The notes under the pieces were generated by a model that saw only the letters and a program-made list of their open reading frames with translations, ran no database searches and had not been told where the DNA came from. Positions 13,867 through 22,488 of a stretch of DNA of 31,061 nucleotides are shown one piece after another. The position numbers were made by a program, and so were the translations under genes. Within the stretch, counting starts at the first letter, position 1. Every line of letters starts with the position of its first letter. The stretch is from CAYJLC01 sp964370735 (lineage in GTDB: Bacteria > Bacillota > Clostridia > Oscillospirales > Butyricicoccaceae), in NCBI GenBank assembly GCA_964370735.1, contig CAYJLC010000022.1:1-31061 (forward strand), read 5' to 3'.

Positions 13867-15675
13867 TTATTCCTTAGGTGTTTTGTAGTAATTATATATA
13901 TTTTCTGCAATGTTTTGCGGAACGACTTCTGAAAGTTCGTCTACATTTGCATTTTTAATTGCAGAAATCGTTTTAAATTTTAAAAGTAGCGCTTTTCGTC
14001 TGCTATCACCAACGCCGGCTATATTATCAAGTGACGATGACTTTAGCGATTTATCACGCAGTTTTTTATGATAGGAAATCGCAAATCTATGCACTTCCTC
14101 TTGGATATTTCCGCAAAGAGCAAAAAGTGTCGGAATTGCCTCGAGCGAAACTTCTCTGCCGTCTGAAAACATTATTCCACGCGTTCTATGCTTGTTGTCT
14201 TTGACCAAACCTACAACTAAAATATCAAGATTATAGCTGTCGACAATAGGTTTAATAGTGCGAACATGACCCAAACCACCGTCAACCATTATGATTTCTG
14301 GTAAATCTTTAAATTTTTCATTATCATTAACATAATTTTCAAATCGTCTGATTATCATTTCGCTCATCGCCGTATAGTCGTCTTGAGTGTCAATCAGCGA
14401 GTTTATTTTAAATCTACGATAGGCGTTTTTAAGTGGTTTTCCATTTTCAAAAACAATCATAGAACCTACGGTGTCTTTTCCAGCAGTATTAGAAATATCA
14501 TAGCTTTCTATGCGATTAATTTTCTTGTCTGTGCCTAAAACTTCGGCTAAAAGCTCGAGAGTTTTATTTGTGCGCTCAGAAAGAGTTTCGACGCGCAAAA
14601 TTTCTTCTTTTCCATTTATGATTGCAGAGTTTATAAACTCTTTTCTAATAGCCTTTTGAGGAACAGAAAGTTTGGTTTTAGAAATCGAACATAGGAAAGT
14701 TTCGATAGCTTCCATGTCTTCTAGCTCGTGCGATAGAATAATTTCTTTTGGTGCGCTGTTTCTAAGCGAGTAATATTGCTTAATATAGGAAGAAATCGCC
14801 TCGTCTGGTGAAAATCCTTCGTCTAAAATCACGAATTCCTTGTCGATTAATTGCCCTGTTATATAGTGCAAAATGACGATTGCATCTTTTGTATAGCCTT
14901 TTACAAAAGCTATCGCATCTAAATCAGAAGACGATGAAGAAACGACGGTTTGTTTTTGCATTAAAGATTCGATTGCACGAATTTTATCGCGCAAAACTCC
15001 TGCACGTTCAAATTCCAAATTTTCTGATAAGTCTATCATTTTATCGGTGAGTTCACAAATTAGAACTTTATAGTCGCCTTTTAGAAGTGTTTCAGCCTGT
15101 TTGATGCTGTCTAGATATTCACTTTGCGAAATTTTATTTGCACAAGGCGCTAGACACCTGCCGATATGCGCATTTAAACATGGACGTTCTCGTCCGATAT
15201 CCCTTGGGAATTTTCGAGAACAAGTTTTGATTTTTAGAACTTCTTTAATAGTATCAATCGCTTTTCTTGCGACAGAACGGCTGTAATAAGGACCTAGATA
15301 TTTATTTCCGTCTTTTAGTGGCTTTGACACTATCGACATATCAGGGTAGCTTTCTTTGTAAGAAATTTTTATATAAGGGTAGCCCTTGTCGTCTTTTAGA
15401 AGAATATTGTATNNNNNNNNNNTGTATTTTTTTATGAGTGAATTTTCCAAAACTAAAGCTTCAAATTCTGTTTTAGTGACGATGATGTCAAAATCAACAA
15501 TATTTGAAACTAGAATATGAGTTTTAAAATTTTTGCCTTTATCATTTACAAAATAACTGGAAACTCTGTTGCGAAGACTTTTTGCCTTGCCCACATAGAT
15601 AATGCTACCTTTTTTATCTTTATATAGGTAACACCCAGGGGAGTTTGGCAAAGACTTAATTTTTTGTTTGTCCAT
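13867..15675 (-). CDS. uvrC: Excinuclease ABC subunit C (sequence interrupted by 10 N)
   Basis: UvrC makes both incisions around bulky DNA lesions marked by UvrAB in nucleotide excision repair. From the N-terminus: GIY-YIG nuclease domain (GCYLYKDKKGSIIYVGKAKS), Cys-rich CLNAHIGRCLAPC, UVR motif around residues 200-235 for UvrB contact, RNase H-like endonuclease domain, and C-terminal helix-hairpin-helix with LDNIAGVGDSRRKALL. The length of about 602 is normal. Ten N at 15413-15422 hide residues in LIKKY-gap-YNILL; the frame continues, but family members usually have three residues (such as KPK) where four are implied. The ATG is 5 bases after the T tract of the preceding terminator, with no clean ribosome binding site other than GGTGG in the terminator stem. 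Confidence 0.95.
   Translation of the reverse strand: MDKQKIKSLPNSPGCYLYKDKKGSIIYVGKAKSLRNRVSSYFVNDKGKNFKTHILVSNIVDFDIIVTKTEFEALVLENSLIKKYXXXXYNILLKDDKGYPYIKISYKESYPDMSIVSKPLKDGNKYLGPYYSRSVARKAIDTIKEVLKIKTCSRKFPRDIGRERPCLNAHIGRCLAPCANKISQSEYLDSIKQAETLLKGDYKVLICELTDKMIDLSENLEFERAGVLRDKIRAIESLMQKQTVVSSSSSDLDAIAFVKGYTKDAIVILHYITGQLIDKEFVILDEGFSPDEAISSYIKQYYSLRNSAPKEIILSHELEDMEAIETFLCSISKTKLSVPQKAIRKEFINSAIINGKEEILRVETLSERTNKTLELLAEVLGTDKKINRIESYDISNTAGKDTVGSMIVFENGKPLKNAYRRFKINSLIDTQDDYTAMSEMIIRRFENYVNDNEKFKDLPEIIMVDGGLGHVRTIKPIVDSYNLDILVVGLVKDNKHRTRGIMFSDGREVSLEAIPTLFALCGNIQEEVHRFAISYHKKLRDKSLKSSSLDNIAGVGDSRRKALLLKFKTISAIKNANVDELSEVVPQNIAENIYNYYKTPKE
15413..15422. other. Assembly gap (10 N) within uvrC
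   Basis: Ten N within the GIY-YIG domain coding region. Ten is probably a scaffolder default; seven missing bases would restore the usual spacing of the family motif. Confidence 0.98.
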
Positions 15676-15680
15676 AATTT

Positions 15681-15709
15681 AAAAAAGCACCACCGTAAAG
15701 CAGTGGTGC
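15681..15709 (-). terminator. Intrinsic terminator after the HPr-like gene, abutting the uvrC start
   Basis: GCACCAC (15703-15709 read on the minus strand) pairs with GTGGTGC (15687-15693) across a 9-base loop, followed on the minus strand by six T (15681-15686). It begins 9 bases after the HPr stop and ends 5 bases before the uvrC ATG. Confidence 0.85.
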
Positions 15710-15718
15710 ATTTGATTA

Positions 15719-15982
15719 TTAGTCATTTAAGTTTGACGTTACAAGATTAACTAGAGCTTCGATAGCTTCTTCAGCATCTGAACCGTCAGCCGTTAGTGTT
15801 ATAACAGAGTCTTTTGTAATTCCTAATGATAAGATTCCAAGTAAACTTTTAGCATTTACTCTTCTGTCTTCTTTTTCAACTAAAATAGTGCTTTTAAACT
15901 CATTAGCTTTTTGGATAAAGAATGTTGCAGGTCTTGCGTATAAACCTACTTGATTAGTTACGGTTACTTCTCTCGATACCAT
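15719..15982 (-). CDS. HPr-family protein with Tyr at position 15 (Crh-like, not a PTS phosphocarrier)
   Basis: The 87-residue product aligns end to end with HPr of the phosphotransferase system. The regulatory serine is kept as Ser46 in AKSLLGILSLG, the site phosphorylated by HPr kinase in Firmicutes. The active-site His15 that carries phosphate from Enzyme I is replaced by Tyr (GLYARPATFF, codon TAC, one base from CAC). Without that His it cannot pass phosphate to sugar transporters; Bacillus Crh is the known parallel, with Gln15 and a role only in CcpA-dependent carbon repression. The same role is inferred here. It has its own strong promoter, a GAGGTG ribosome binding site seven bases from the ATG and its own terminator. 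A one-base assembly error cannot be excluded without reads. Confidence 0.9.
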   Translation of the reverse strand: MVSREVTVTNQVGLYARPATFFIQKANEFKSTILVEKEDRRVNAKSLLGILSLGITKDSVITLTADGSDAEEAIEALVNLVTSNLND

Positions 15983-16036
15983 TTAATACACCTCATAAAA
16001 TATAATTTGTCACACATTATCTAGTATTGTACATTT

Positions 16037-16065
16037 ATAATACACTATTTTCTCAAAATAGTCAA
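16037..16065 (-). promoter_or_regulatory. Sigma-A promoter of the HPr-like gene with palindrome in the spacer
   Basis: On the minus strand TTGACT (16065-16060) and TATTAT (16042-16037) are separated by 17 bases, each matching five of six consensus bases. The 19-base sequence ACTATTTTGAGAAAATAGT (16062-16044) is a perfect 8-bp inverted repeat with a 3-base centre covering the spacer and the edge of the -35 box, a good position for a repressor operator. Confidence 0.8.
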
Positions 16066-16070
16066 GTTTT

Positions 16071-18437
16071 TTATTTTGTGGTAATAACTGTGACACCGTC
16101 TTCGCCCTCTCCGTAAACTCCAGGACGGAATGATTTAATATGCTTATGACGCCTTAAATGTTCTCTGACAGCGTTTTTTAAGGCACCAGTGCCTTTTCCG
16201 TGTATGATATACGCTTCTTCTACATTTGAAATCATAACGCCTGCAATAAAGGTATCTACTTCGTGAATTCCATCTAAAGTATCAAATCCACGAATGTCTA
16301 ATTCGCGTGTGATTTTGCTGTTTCGAAGTTCGCGAACAGGTTTTTTATGGTTGTGATTATTTTTATTATTATTTTGAGAATTATCATTTCCACCGATAAC
16401 TTCGATTTCGCTAATATGCGCAGTTATCTTTAAAATACCAGCTTTACATAATACTTTCATGTCTTTGTTTGGCAGTTCGATAACCGTTGCTATATTACCC
16501 GTTTTAAGTAGTTTAACTTGGGTGCCAACTTTAAGCTCGTTTGCGTTAACAGGCTTCGCCTTGCGCATTTTTTCTAAATTTTTACGCTCGGCATCAGAAA
16601 GCGAACGATTAATTTCTTCTCTCGCCTTGTTGATATTTGCAGATTTAATGTCCTCTTTAGAAGCTTTTTTTAGATTTTCAATCTCGTTTAGTGCAAATCT
16701 TGAAGAACGCTTCGCCTCGTCGACGATAGTTTGCGCCTCGCGTTTTGCTTTGTCGAGTAAATTATCGTATTTTTGGTTTAATTCACGTTCTTTTTCTTCT
16801 GCACGATGTAAGGCTTTTTTTGCTATTTCTTGCATTTCTTTTGCGTTATCACGAAGTTCTTCTGCATCTTTACGATTTTGTTCTAGTTCATTTAGAATAT
16901 TTTCGAATTTATTGTGTTCGCTAGATAACATCGATTTTGCATTTGTGATAATGCTAATGTCTAGACCTAGTCGCTCGGAAATTTCAAAAGCATTTGATTT
17001 ACCGATACTACCGATAATCAGTTTATAAGTCGGGCATAAAAGGTCCATATCGAACTCAAATGATGCATTTTCAACGCCTTCTGTGTCTAAAGCATATAGT
17101 TTGATGTCAGAATAGTGGGTTGTAGCAACGACGCGACAGCCTAATTTTCTAGCGTGTTCAATAATTGCAACAGCAAGTGCCGAACCTTCCATAGGGTCAG
17201 TTCCAGAGCCTAATTCGTCGAATAAGATAAGGTCGTTTTTCTCGGCTTTCTCTAAAATCGTCATGATATTTTTAATGTGAGAAGAGAATGTTGAAAGCGA
17301 TTCGTTTATGCTTTGGTCATCGCCAATATCAGCGTAAACTTTACCACTGATATATATTTCACTGCCCTCAGACACTGGAATATGAAGACCTAAACTCGCC
17401 ATTTTTGTGAATAAACCGATAGTTTTAAGACAAACAGTTTTACCACCGGTGTTTGGACCTGTGATAACAAGCGTGTCAAAAGTTCCACCGATTTCGATAG
17501 AAACAGGCACAGCTTCTTTAGGGTCTAAAAGTGGATGGACAGAATTTATAAGGTTCGTATAGCCATCATCAGTTAAATTAGGTTCGACAGCATTTAGCGC
17601 ATAAGATAATTTTGCTTTTGCAAAAATAAAGTCTAGTTCCTCTAGAAGTTCGTAGTTTAGTCGTATAATCGACGCGAAATTTTTCACATCTAGCGATAAT
17701 AATTTTAAAATACGCTCAACTTCAAGCTTTTCTTCTTCGTGCAAAATTTTCAGTTCATTATTCGCCTCTACCACAATAGTAGGCTCGATAAATAATGTCT
17801 GTCCAGAAGAAGAAATATCGTGGATAAGTCCAGGGATTTCGCCTTTGTGCGAAGCTTTTACAGGGACAACATAACGGTCGTTTCTGATTGTTACTAAATT
17901 CTCTTGCAGTGCACGATTTTCTTTTGTGACAAATTTGTTTAAATATTCGCGAGTTTTTCCGTTTAACACACGAATTCTACGTCTAATTTCAAATAATTGA
18001 GAAGATGCCTTGTCAGAAACTTCATCTTCTGAAACAATTGCATTGTAAATTCCATCTTCAAGCCTTTTTTCAATTTGTAGCAAAGAAAAATGCTTTTCAA
18101 GTGAAGTTACGATATTATTTTCATCAGGCAAATATTCTGTTAATTCACGAGCGTTTTTTAATAAAAGTGCAACTTCTAAAAGCTCGCCACAAGATAAAAT
18201 TCCACCAAGCTCCACTCGTTTTAGCGCAGATTCAGGGTTTACAATTTCATAAAAAGCAGGATTTCCGTATACTTCGATTAATTCTTTAGCAGAAGTAACC
18301 TCGGAAAGTAAATCTTTCACCTCTAAAGTGTCATAACTGTAATCTAATGAGTTTATGCGTTCTTTTGTACTTTCTAAAGTACAATGTTCTAAAAGTCTAG
18401 ACAAAATCTTTTCTATTTCTAATGTATGATTTGCCAT
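16071..18437 (-). CDS. mutS2: Endonuclease MutS2 / ribosome rescue ATPase
   Basis: MutS2 is a MutS-related ATPase with a nuclease-type Smr domain; in Helicobacter it limits recombination, and in Bacillus (RqcU) it acts on collided ribosomes. The 788-residue product lacks the MutS mismatch-recognition domains and has the clamp and core region, Walker A GPNTGGKT (327-334), Walker B LILFDELGSGTDP, a long charged coiled coil (about 515-640), a KOW-like segment near 645-690, an Asn/His-rich linker, and the C-terminal Smr domain with ELDIRGFD and HGKGTGALKNAVREHL. Length is typical. It follows recO by 53 bases and has GGGAGG before the ATG, and is the last gene of the yqfC-to-mutS2 set. Confidence 0.96.
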   Translation of the reverse strand: MANHTLEIEKILSRLLEHCTLESTKERINSLDYSYDTLEVKDLLSEVTSAKELIEVYGNPAFYEIVNPESALKRVELGGILSCGELLEVALLLKNARELTEYLPDENNIVTSLEKHFSLLQIEKRLEDGIYNAIVSEDEVSDKASSQLFEIRRRIRVLNGKTREYLNKFVTKENRALQENLVTIRNDRYVVPVKASHKGEIPGLIHDISSSGQTLFIEPTIVVEANNELKILHEEEKLEVERILKLLSLDVKNFASIIRLNYELLEELDFIFAKAKLSYALNAVEPNLTDDGYTNLINSVHPLLDPKEAVPVSIEIGGTFDTLVITGPNTGGKTVCLKTIGLFTKMASLGLHIPVSEGSEIYISGKVYADIGDDQSINESLSTFSSHIKNIMTILEKAEKNDLILFDELGSGTDPMEGSALAVAIIEHARKLGCRVVATTHYSDIKLYALDTEGVENASFEFDMDLLCPTYKLIIGSIGKSNAFEISERLGLDISIITNAKSMLSSEHNKFENILNELEQNRKDAEELRDNAKEMQEIAKKALHRAEEKERELNQKYDNLLDKAKREAQTIVDEAKRSSRFALNEIENLKKASKEDIKSANINKAREEINRSLSDAERKNLEKMRKAKPVNANELKVGTQVKLLKTGNIATVIELPNKDMKVLCKAGILKITAHISEIEVIGGNDNSQNNNKNNHNHKKPVRELRNSKITRELDIRGFDTLDGIHEVDTFIAGVMISNVEEAYIIHGKGTGALKNAVREHLRRHKHIKSFRPGVYGEGEDGVTVITTK

Positions 18438-18490
18438 TTAAACCTCCCGTTTGTGTTAAATTTGCACCTAAGTTTCAATGTCTTAGGGTT

Positions 18491-19228
18491 TTATATTCTA
18501 AGGCTCTTAAAGAAATCTAATGTCTTAAAGTTATAGCCTGTGTGTGATAATAAATACTTCTCTGAAATGTCGCATAAGATATCAAAACTTCTGCCTTTTA
18601 TTTCAAAAGAATATAGTTTTTTAACGTCGACCGTTGCGATATGATAGATGGTTTTTAGCACACCGTTTGTGATATTTACAATATTTTCGCCTGATATGCA
18701 CGAAGAACAACAAATTGAGCCGTTTTCTATATCGAATGCAGGGTCGTGGATGTCCGTATCTTTTAGGCAGACATAGCATTTTTCGAGTATAGGCATAAAT
18801 CCGACATCACACATCACACGAAATTCGAAAACCGATTTTACAAAGGCGATGTCCTTGTCAAATTTTGAGACAGCATAAAGGCTTGCTATAAGTGTTCGAA
18901 CAACTTTTTCGTCATCCTCTAGGCAAAATTTCGAAGAAACTTGCAAAAAATAGCTACAAAGTGCGAATTTGTCGATGTCACTGGTAAGCGAGAAAAAACT
19001 CTCGATTAAATTTGCATCATTAAGAGAATATTTCCCCTTGTTATAAAACAAATCGAATTCACCATAATTAAAAAGCCTGACTTTATTAGAAAGCTTTGAC
19101 CCTTTTTTTCGAACACCTTTACAAAAAACCGAAATTTTCCCATGAGTATACGTTAAAATATCGATATATTTATCATTTTCTGAAAAATCTGTTTCTAATG
19201 CGACAATTCCTTTGACTTTAACATACAT
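18491..19228 (-). CDS. recO: DNA repair protein RecO
   Basis: RecO with RecR loads RecA onto gaps covered by single-strand binding protein. The 245-residue product has an N-terminal OB fold (MYVKVKGIVALETDFSEND, GKISVFCKGVRKKGSK), a helical middle, and a zinc-finger-like segment with CYVC and, 20 residues on, CCSSC. Its ATG shares one base with the era stop (TAATG), so translation is coupled. The order era-recO is common in Firmicutes. Confidence 0.93.
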   Translation of the reverse strand: MYVKVKGIVALETDFSENDKYIDILTYTHGKISVFCKGVRKKGSKLSNKVRLFNYGEFDLFYNKGKYSLNDANLIESFFSLTSDIDKFALCSYFLQVSSKFCLEDDEKVVRTLIASLYAVSKFDKDIAFVKSVFEFRVMCDVGFMPILEKCYVCLKDTDIHDPAFDIENGSICCSSCISGENIVNITNGVLKTIYHIATVDVKKLYSFEIKGRSFDILCDISEKYLLSHTGYNFKTLDFFKSLRI

Positions 19229-20112
19229 TATTCATCATATCCAAAGCTACGCATTTTATATGGGTTATTTCTCCAATCTTCTTGAACTTTTACCCATAAT
19301 TTAATATTAGCTTTTGTGTCAAACAGTTTTTCAATCTCAAAACGTGCAGTAGAACCGATTTTTTTAAGCATAGCGCCTTGTTTTCCTATGATAATGCCTT
19401 TATGGCTGTTTTTTTCGCAGAAAATTGTCGCATAAATATCGATAATTCCATTTGGTCTTTCAGAAAGCTTGTCTATATAAACGGCAGAACCATGAGGAAT
19501 TTCTTTGTCTAAAGCATGAAGCATTTTTTCACGAATGATTTCGGAAATAAGCACTTTTTCTGGTTGGTCTGAGAAAGTATCTTCATCAAACATCCATTCG
19601 CCATCGAAAGCATATTTTTCAAATTCATCTAATAAAACTGTAATTCCGTCGTCATTTCTAGCGCAAACAGGGATAATCGCAAGGAAATCATGCTCTGCGC
19701 CATATAGTTCCATAACTTTTATCAGTTGCTCACGAGGAACGGTATCAATTTTATTTATAATAAGGATAGATTGCAATTTTTCTTTTTTAATACGGTTTAT
19801 AAGATTAGTTTCAGCCTCGCCGATATTTAAAACAGGCTCGACAACTAAAGCAAGCAAATCTACCTCGCTTACAGTATTATTTATAACTTTTACCATAAAA
19901 TCGCCTAGTCGGCTTTTTGGCTTATGAAGTCCTGGTGTATCTACAAAAACAAATTGCGTATCGCCTCTGTTAAAAATACCTGTAATTCTAGACCTTGTAG
20001 TTTGTGGTTTGTTTGAAACTATCGAAACCTTCGCTTGGACTAATGCGTTAGTGAGCGTGCTTTTTCCTACATTCGGACGCCCAACAAGCGATATAACTGC
20101 TGTTTTTTTCAT
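19228..20112 (-). CDS. era: GTPase Era
   Basis: Era binds the 3' end of 16S rRNA and is needed for maturation of the small ribosomal subunit and for cell cycle progress. In 294 residues: G1 GRPNVGKS (11-18), G2 region TTRSRITG, G3 DTPG (58-61, in VDTPGLHKPKSRLG), G4 NKID (120-123), and the C-terminal KH domain with IIGKQGAMLKKIGSTARFEI. It overlaps dgkA by 4 bases (ATGA) and recO by one base. Confidence 0.97.
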   Translation of the reverse strand: MKKTAVISLVGRPNVGKSTLTNALVQAKVSIVSNKPQTTRSRITGIFNRGDTQFVFVDTPGLHKPKSRLGDFMVKVINNTVSEVDLLALVVEPVLNIGEAETNLINRIKKEKLQSILIINKIDTVPREQLIKVMELYGAEHDFLAIIPVCARNDDGITVLLDEFEKYAFDGEWMFDEDTFSDQPEKVLISEIIREKMLHALDKEIPHGSAVYIDKLSERPNGIIDIYATIFCEKNSHKGIIIGKQGAMLKKIGSTARFEIEKLFDTKANIKLWVKVQEDWRNNPYKMRSFGYDE

Positions 20113-20549
20113 TTTTTTACTCCTTTAAATATGAATAATGCACTGACTGGTATAGAAATTGCAATAATTATCGCGATTGGCATATTCATATATTTTAATA
20201 TTTCTGGTAATTTTGGGACATAAATTATCCCGCCTATAATGACTGACGCTAGTGAATACACTAAAACTGCGCCAGCCGACAAATCTTTTGTAAGCTTAAT
20301 CATTTCGTTAAATTCTTTTCCATCTTTGTCACAAAGCCTTTCAAAAGCTGTGTTTAAAAGCTCCATAGAGATAACTCCAGCGAAGCAAAAAATTATCACA
20401 ATATGCTCGAAAGTTGATAGTTCGCATAAAAACGATATAAGTGTGACATAAAAGACGGCTGTGATATGAATTCTGAAATTTCGTTCGTAAGTTATTGCAT
20501 ATTTTATGCCATTTAGTGCGTAAACAAAGCTCATAAAAAGTTTTTTCAT
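20109..20549 (-). CDS. dgkA: Diacylglycerol / undecaprenol kinase
   Basis: Small membrane kinases of this family in Gram-positive bacteria phosphorylate undecaprenol, recycling the lipid carrier for cell wall polymers. The 146-residue product has the conserved block ELLNTAFERLCDKDG with the catalytic Glu and Asn, then KLTKDLSAGAVLV, and three or more membrane helices; an extra C-terminal helix (about 120-142) makes it longer than the usual 120-130. It overlaps ybeY and era by 4 bases each. Confidence 0.92.
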   Translation of the reverse strand: MKKLFMSFVYALNGIKYAITYERNFRIHITAVFYVTLISFLCELSTFEHIVIIFCFAGVISMELLNTAFERLCDKDGKEFNEMIKLTKDLSAGAVLVYSLASVIIGGIIYVPKLPEILKYMNMPIAIIIAISIPVSALFIFKGVKK

Positions 20550-21037
20550 TCTCTTAAAATCCCCATTTTTTCTAAAATAGCCTTTTCTTTCGACCTCATA
20601 AGTTCCTTATCATCATCATTTGTTTCGTGGTCATAGCCTAAAAGATGCAAAACTGAATGGACAGTTAAAAACGCAAATTCTCTCTCGTTTGAGTGAGAAT
20701 ATTCACGCGCTTGCTCTAAAACCCTGTCATTTGAGATAATCATATCGCCTAAATGCACAAGTTTTGTGTCAGGGTCGATGCAAAAATTAATATTATCGAG
20801 AAGTTTTCCGTTTTTATAAGTAACCATCGGAAAAGAAAGAACGTCAGTCGCCTTGTCTTTTCCACGAAAATCGTTATTTATTCGTCTGATTTCTTCGTCA
20901 TTTGTGATAGTAATATCGATTAATGTGTCAAAATTTACATTTTCAAACTGCAAAACCTCTTTTGCACATTTCTCAATAAGTCTAGGTGTTTTTTCATCGA
21001 TGTCGATGTCAGAATAAATTTCTATTTCAAATCTCAT
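20546..21037 (-). CDS. ybeY: Endoribonuclease YbeY
   Basis: YbeY is a zinc-dependent single-strand RNase involved in 16S rRNA 3' end processing and ribosome quality control. The 163-residue product has the three-His site in HSVLHLLGYDH (His127, His131, His137) and the upstream NNDFRGKDKATDVLSFP signature. It begins 4 bases after the yqfD stop, where most Firmicutes have phoH and often pgpH between the two. Confidence 0.96.
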   Translation of the reverse strand: MRFEIEIYSDIDIDEKTPRLIEKCAKEVLQFENVNFDTLIDITITNDEEIRRINNDFRGKDKATDVLSFPMVTYKNGKLLDNINFCIDPDTKLVHLGDMIISNDRVLEQAREYSHSNEREFAFLTVHSVLHLLGYDHETNDDDKELMRSKEKAILEKMGILRE

Positions 21038-21041
21038 TTTT

Positions 21042-22211
21042 TTACCTTTTCTTTATAATTCCGACTTTTTCTAGCGTTTCAGCCTCATAGGTTAGCGAAA
21101 TAACGCCGTTTAAATGCGTAAAATTCGATTTATAGTCAGTTACGGCACCATCTATGTGTGAAACTAGATACTTTCGTGTATTTTTTATAAGAATTTCTTC
21201 GCTTTCGTCTTCGTTTAATACGATTTCCTGACGCTCATATTCCTTATAAGTAGAAATTTCGAGTTTGACAGGAAAAACCACATATTTTGATAGGTGAAAT
21301 TCTTTTGTGTCTATTATTTTATCATAAAACATATAGTCATTTCCACTGTTTTCGAATAAATTATAATATTTATCTCCAAAAATTATTGAAATATCGAAAC
21401 TTTCGCGACCAGTGTAGTTTTTTTGGTAGAAAGAATTCGACAAAACCCTTTCTATATTATACCACACTCTTGCTGTAATGTCAGCTAAAGAATGCGAAAA
21501 TATCTCCTCTGGCTCTAAAATATACTCATAATTAGCCATTTTTGCAGAAACAAGAACGTCGCCTGTGTGAAAAGTCTGCCCAACATCGATATTTTTCTGC
21601 CCAGATTTTACACTTATACTGTCAATTATGCCTGCTTTATCGGCGATAATATCAGAAGGTGCACTTAAATCTATGATATCAGCAGGAGCACCTCGTTCCT
21701 TGACCTCCACATTTAGTGTATTTCCGATGACGTTTAGTGAAATCCACATAATCTCATTATGCTCGAGGGTGATTTTTTTAGGGATGGCGCGTGAATCAAT
21801 TTCTTGAATTTTTGTGCCGATTTTTACATCGTTTTCTTCTAAAATATCTAAAATCTTGGCAGTTTTATATGTTCCGTCGATATTTATTGCAAAAATGCGT
21901 GTATTTACATTATAAAATACTAAAACACATAGAATTAGTCCTAAAAATAGACCATAGCGAGTTTTTATTCTCCATAAAATGAAGGGAGCACCTTTTTTTT
22001 CTGTGATTTTATATAGATATTTATTTTTATCAATTATTTTTGAAAGTCGCAAAAAATCGGTATAAGACATTTTAAGCTCGATTAAATCTAAATCACGCCT
22101 TGTTATTTTGATTAAATCAATATTATCTTTGCATAAATTAAGCAGTCGCTCCATATAAGCCGTCTTTACTTCTACGGTTACTATCCCTGAAAAAAAGTTT
22201 AAAAAATTCAT
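21042..22211 (-). CDS. yqfD: Sporulation protein YqfD
   Basis: YqfD is a membrane protein made in the mother cell under sigma-E during sporulation; its biochemical role is not known. The 389-residue product has the family N-terminus (MNFLNFFSGIVTVEV), a soluble region of about 90 residues, a membrane segment GLFLGLILCVLVFYNVN, and a large extracytoplasmic part with IGTKIQEIDSRAIPKKI and MWISLNVIGNTLNVEVKER. It starts 4 bases after yqfC with an AGGTG site. Its presence is strong evidence for endospore formation. Confidence 0.93.
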   Translation of the reverse strand: MNFLNFFSGIVTVEVKTAYMERLLNLCKDNIDLIKITRRDLDLIELKMSYTDFLRLSKIIDKNKYLYKITEKKGAPFILWRIKTRYGLFLGLILCVLVFYNVNTRIFAINIDGTYKTAKILDILEENDVKIGTKIQEIDSRAIPKKITLEHNEIMWISLNVIGNTLNVEVKERGAPADIIDLSAPSDIIADKAGIIDSISVKSGQKNIDVGQTFHTGDVLVSAKMANYEYILEPEEIFSHSLADITARVWYNIERVLSNSFYQKNYTGRESFDISIIFGDKYYNLFENSGNDYMFYDKIIDTKEFHLSKYVVFPVKLEISTYKEYERQEIVLNEDESEEILIKNTRKYLVSHIDGAVTDYKSNFTHLNGVISLTYEAETLEKVGIIKKR

Positions 22212-22215
22212 ATTT

Positions 22216-22488
22216 TCACCTAAAATCTAAGTTTGTAATGTCACCAAAAATACTAATTGTATCTCGTGAAAAATTATTTATTTTAAGATTAAAACCGATT
22301 ACAGACAAAGTGAATTTTCCACAATCGACAGCGACTAAATTGTCGGTAAAATTTAAAATTCCTCGGTGATTTTCTATATAAACGGTATCATTTGCAATTA
22401 TTTCTACTCGGCTGACATTTCGAAAAGTATCACGAGGGAGATAGAGTTTATCGGCTGTTTTCTTCATTAAATTTTCAAAATTTATCAT
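22216..22488 (-). CDS. yqfC: Sporulation protein YqfC
   Basis: YqfC is a small sporulation protein always paired with YqfD. The 90-residue product has the family pattern LPRDTFRNVSRVEIIAND, IENHRGIL and IFGDITNLDFR. The start at 22488 has GAGGTG seven bases upstream. It is the first gene of the minus-strand set and is divergent from ylbJ across a 117-base gap, so both sporulation genes probably share a mother-cell control region; I could not identify a convincing sigma-E promoter by eye. Confidence 0.9.
   Translation of the reverse strand: MINFENLMKKTADKLYLPRDTFRNVSRVEIIANDTVYIENHRGILNFTDNLVAVDCGKFTLSVIGFNLKINNFSRDTISIFGDITNLDFR

Noticed and set aside
16459..17028. 189-codon plus-strand frame inside mutS2
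   Set aside because: Mirror of the charged coiled coil of MutS2, with Ser/Phe/Leu-rich composition and no start signal.
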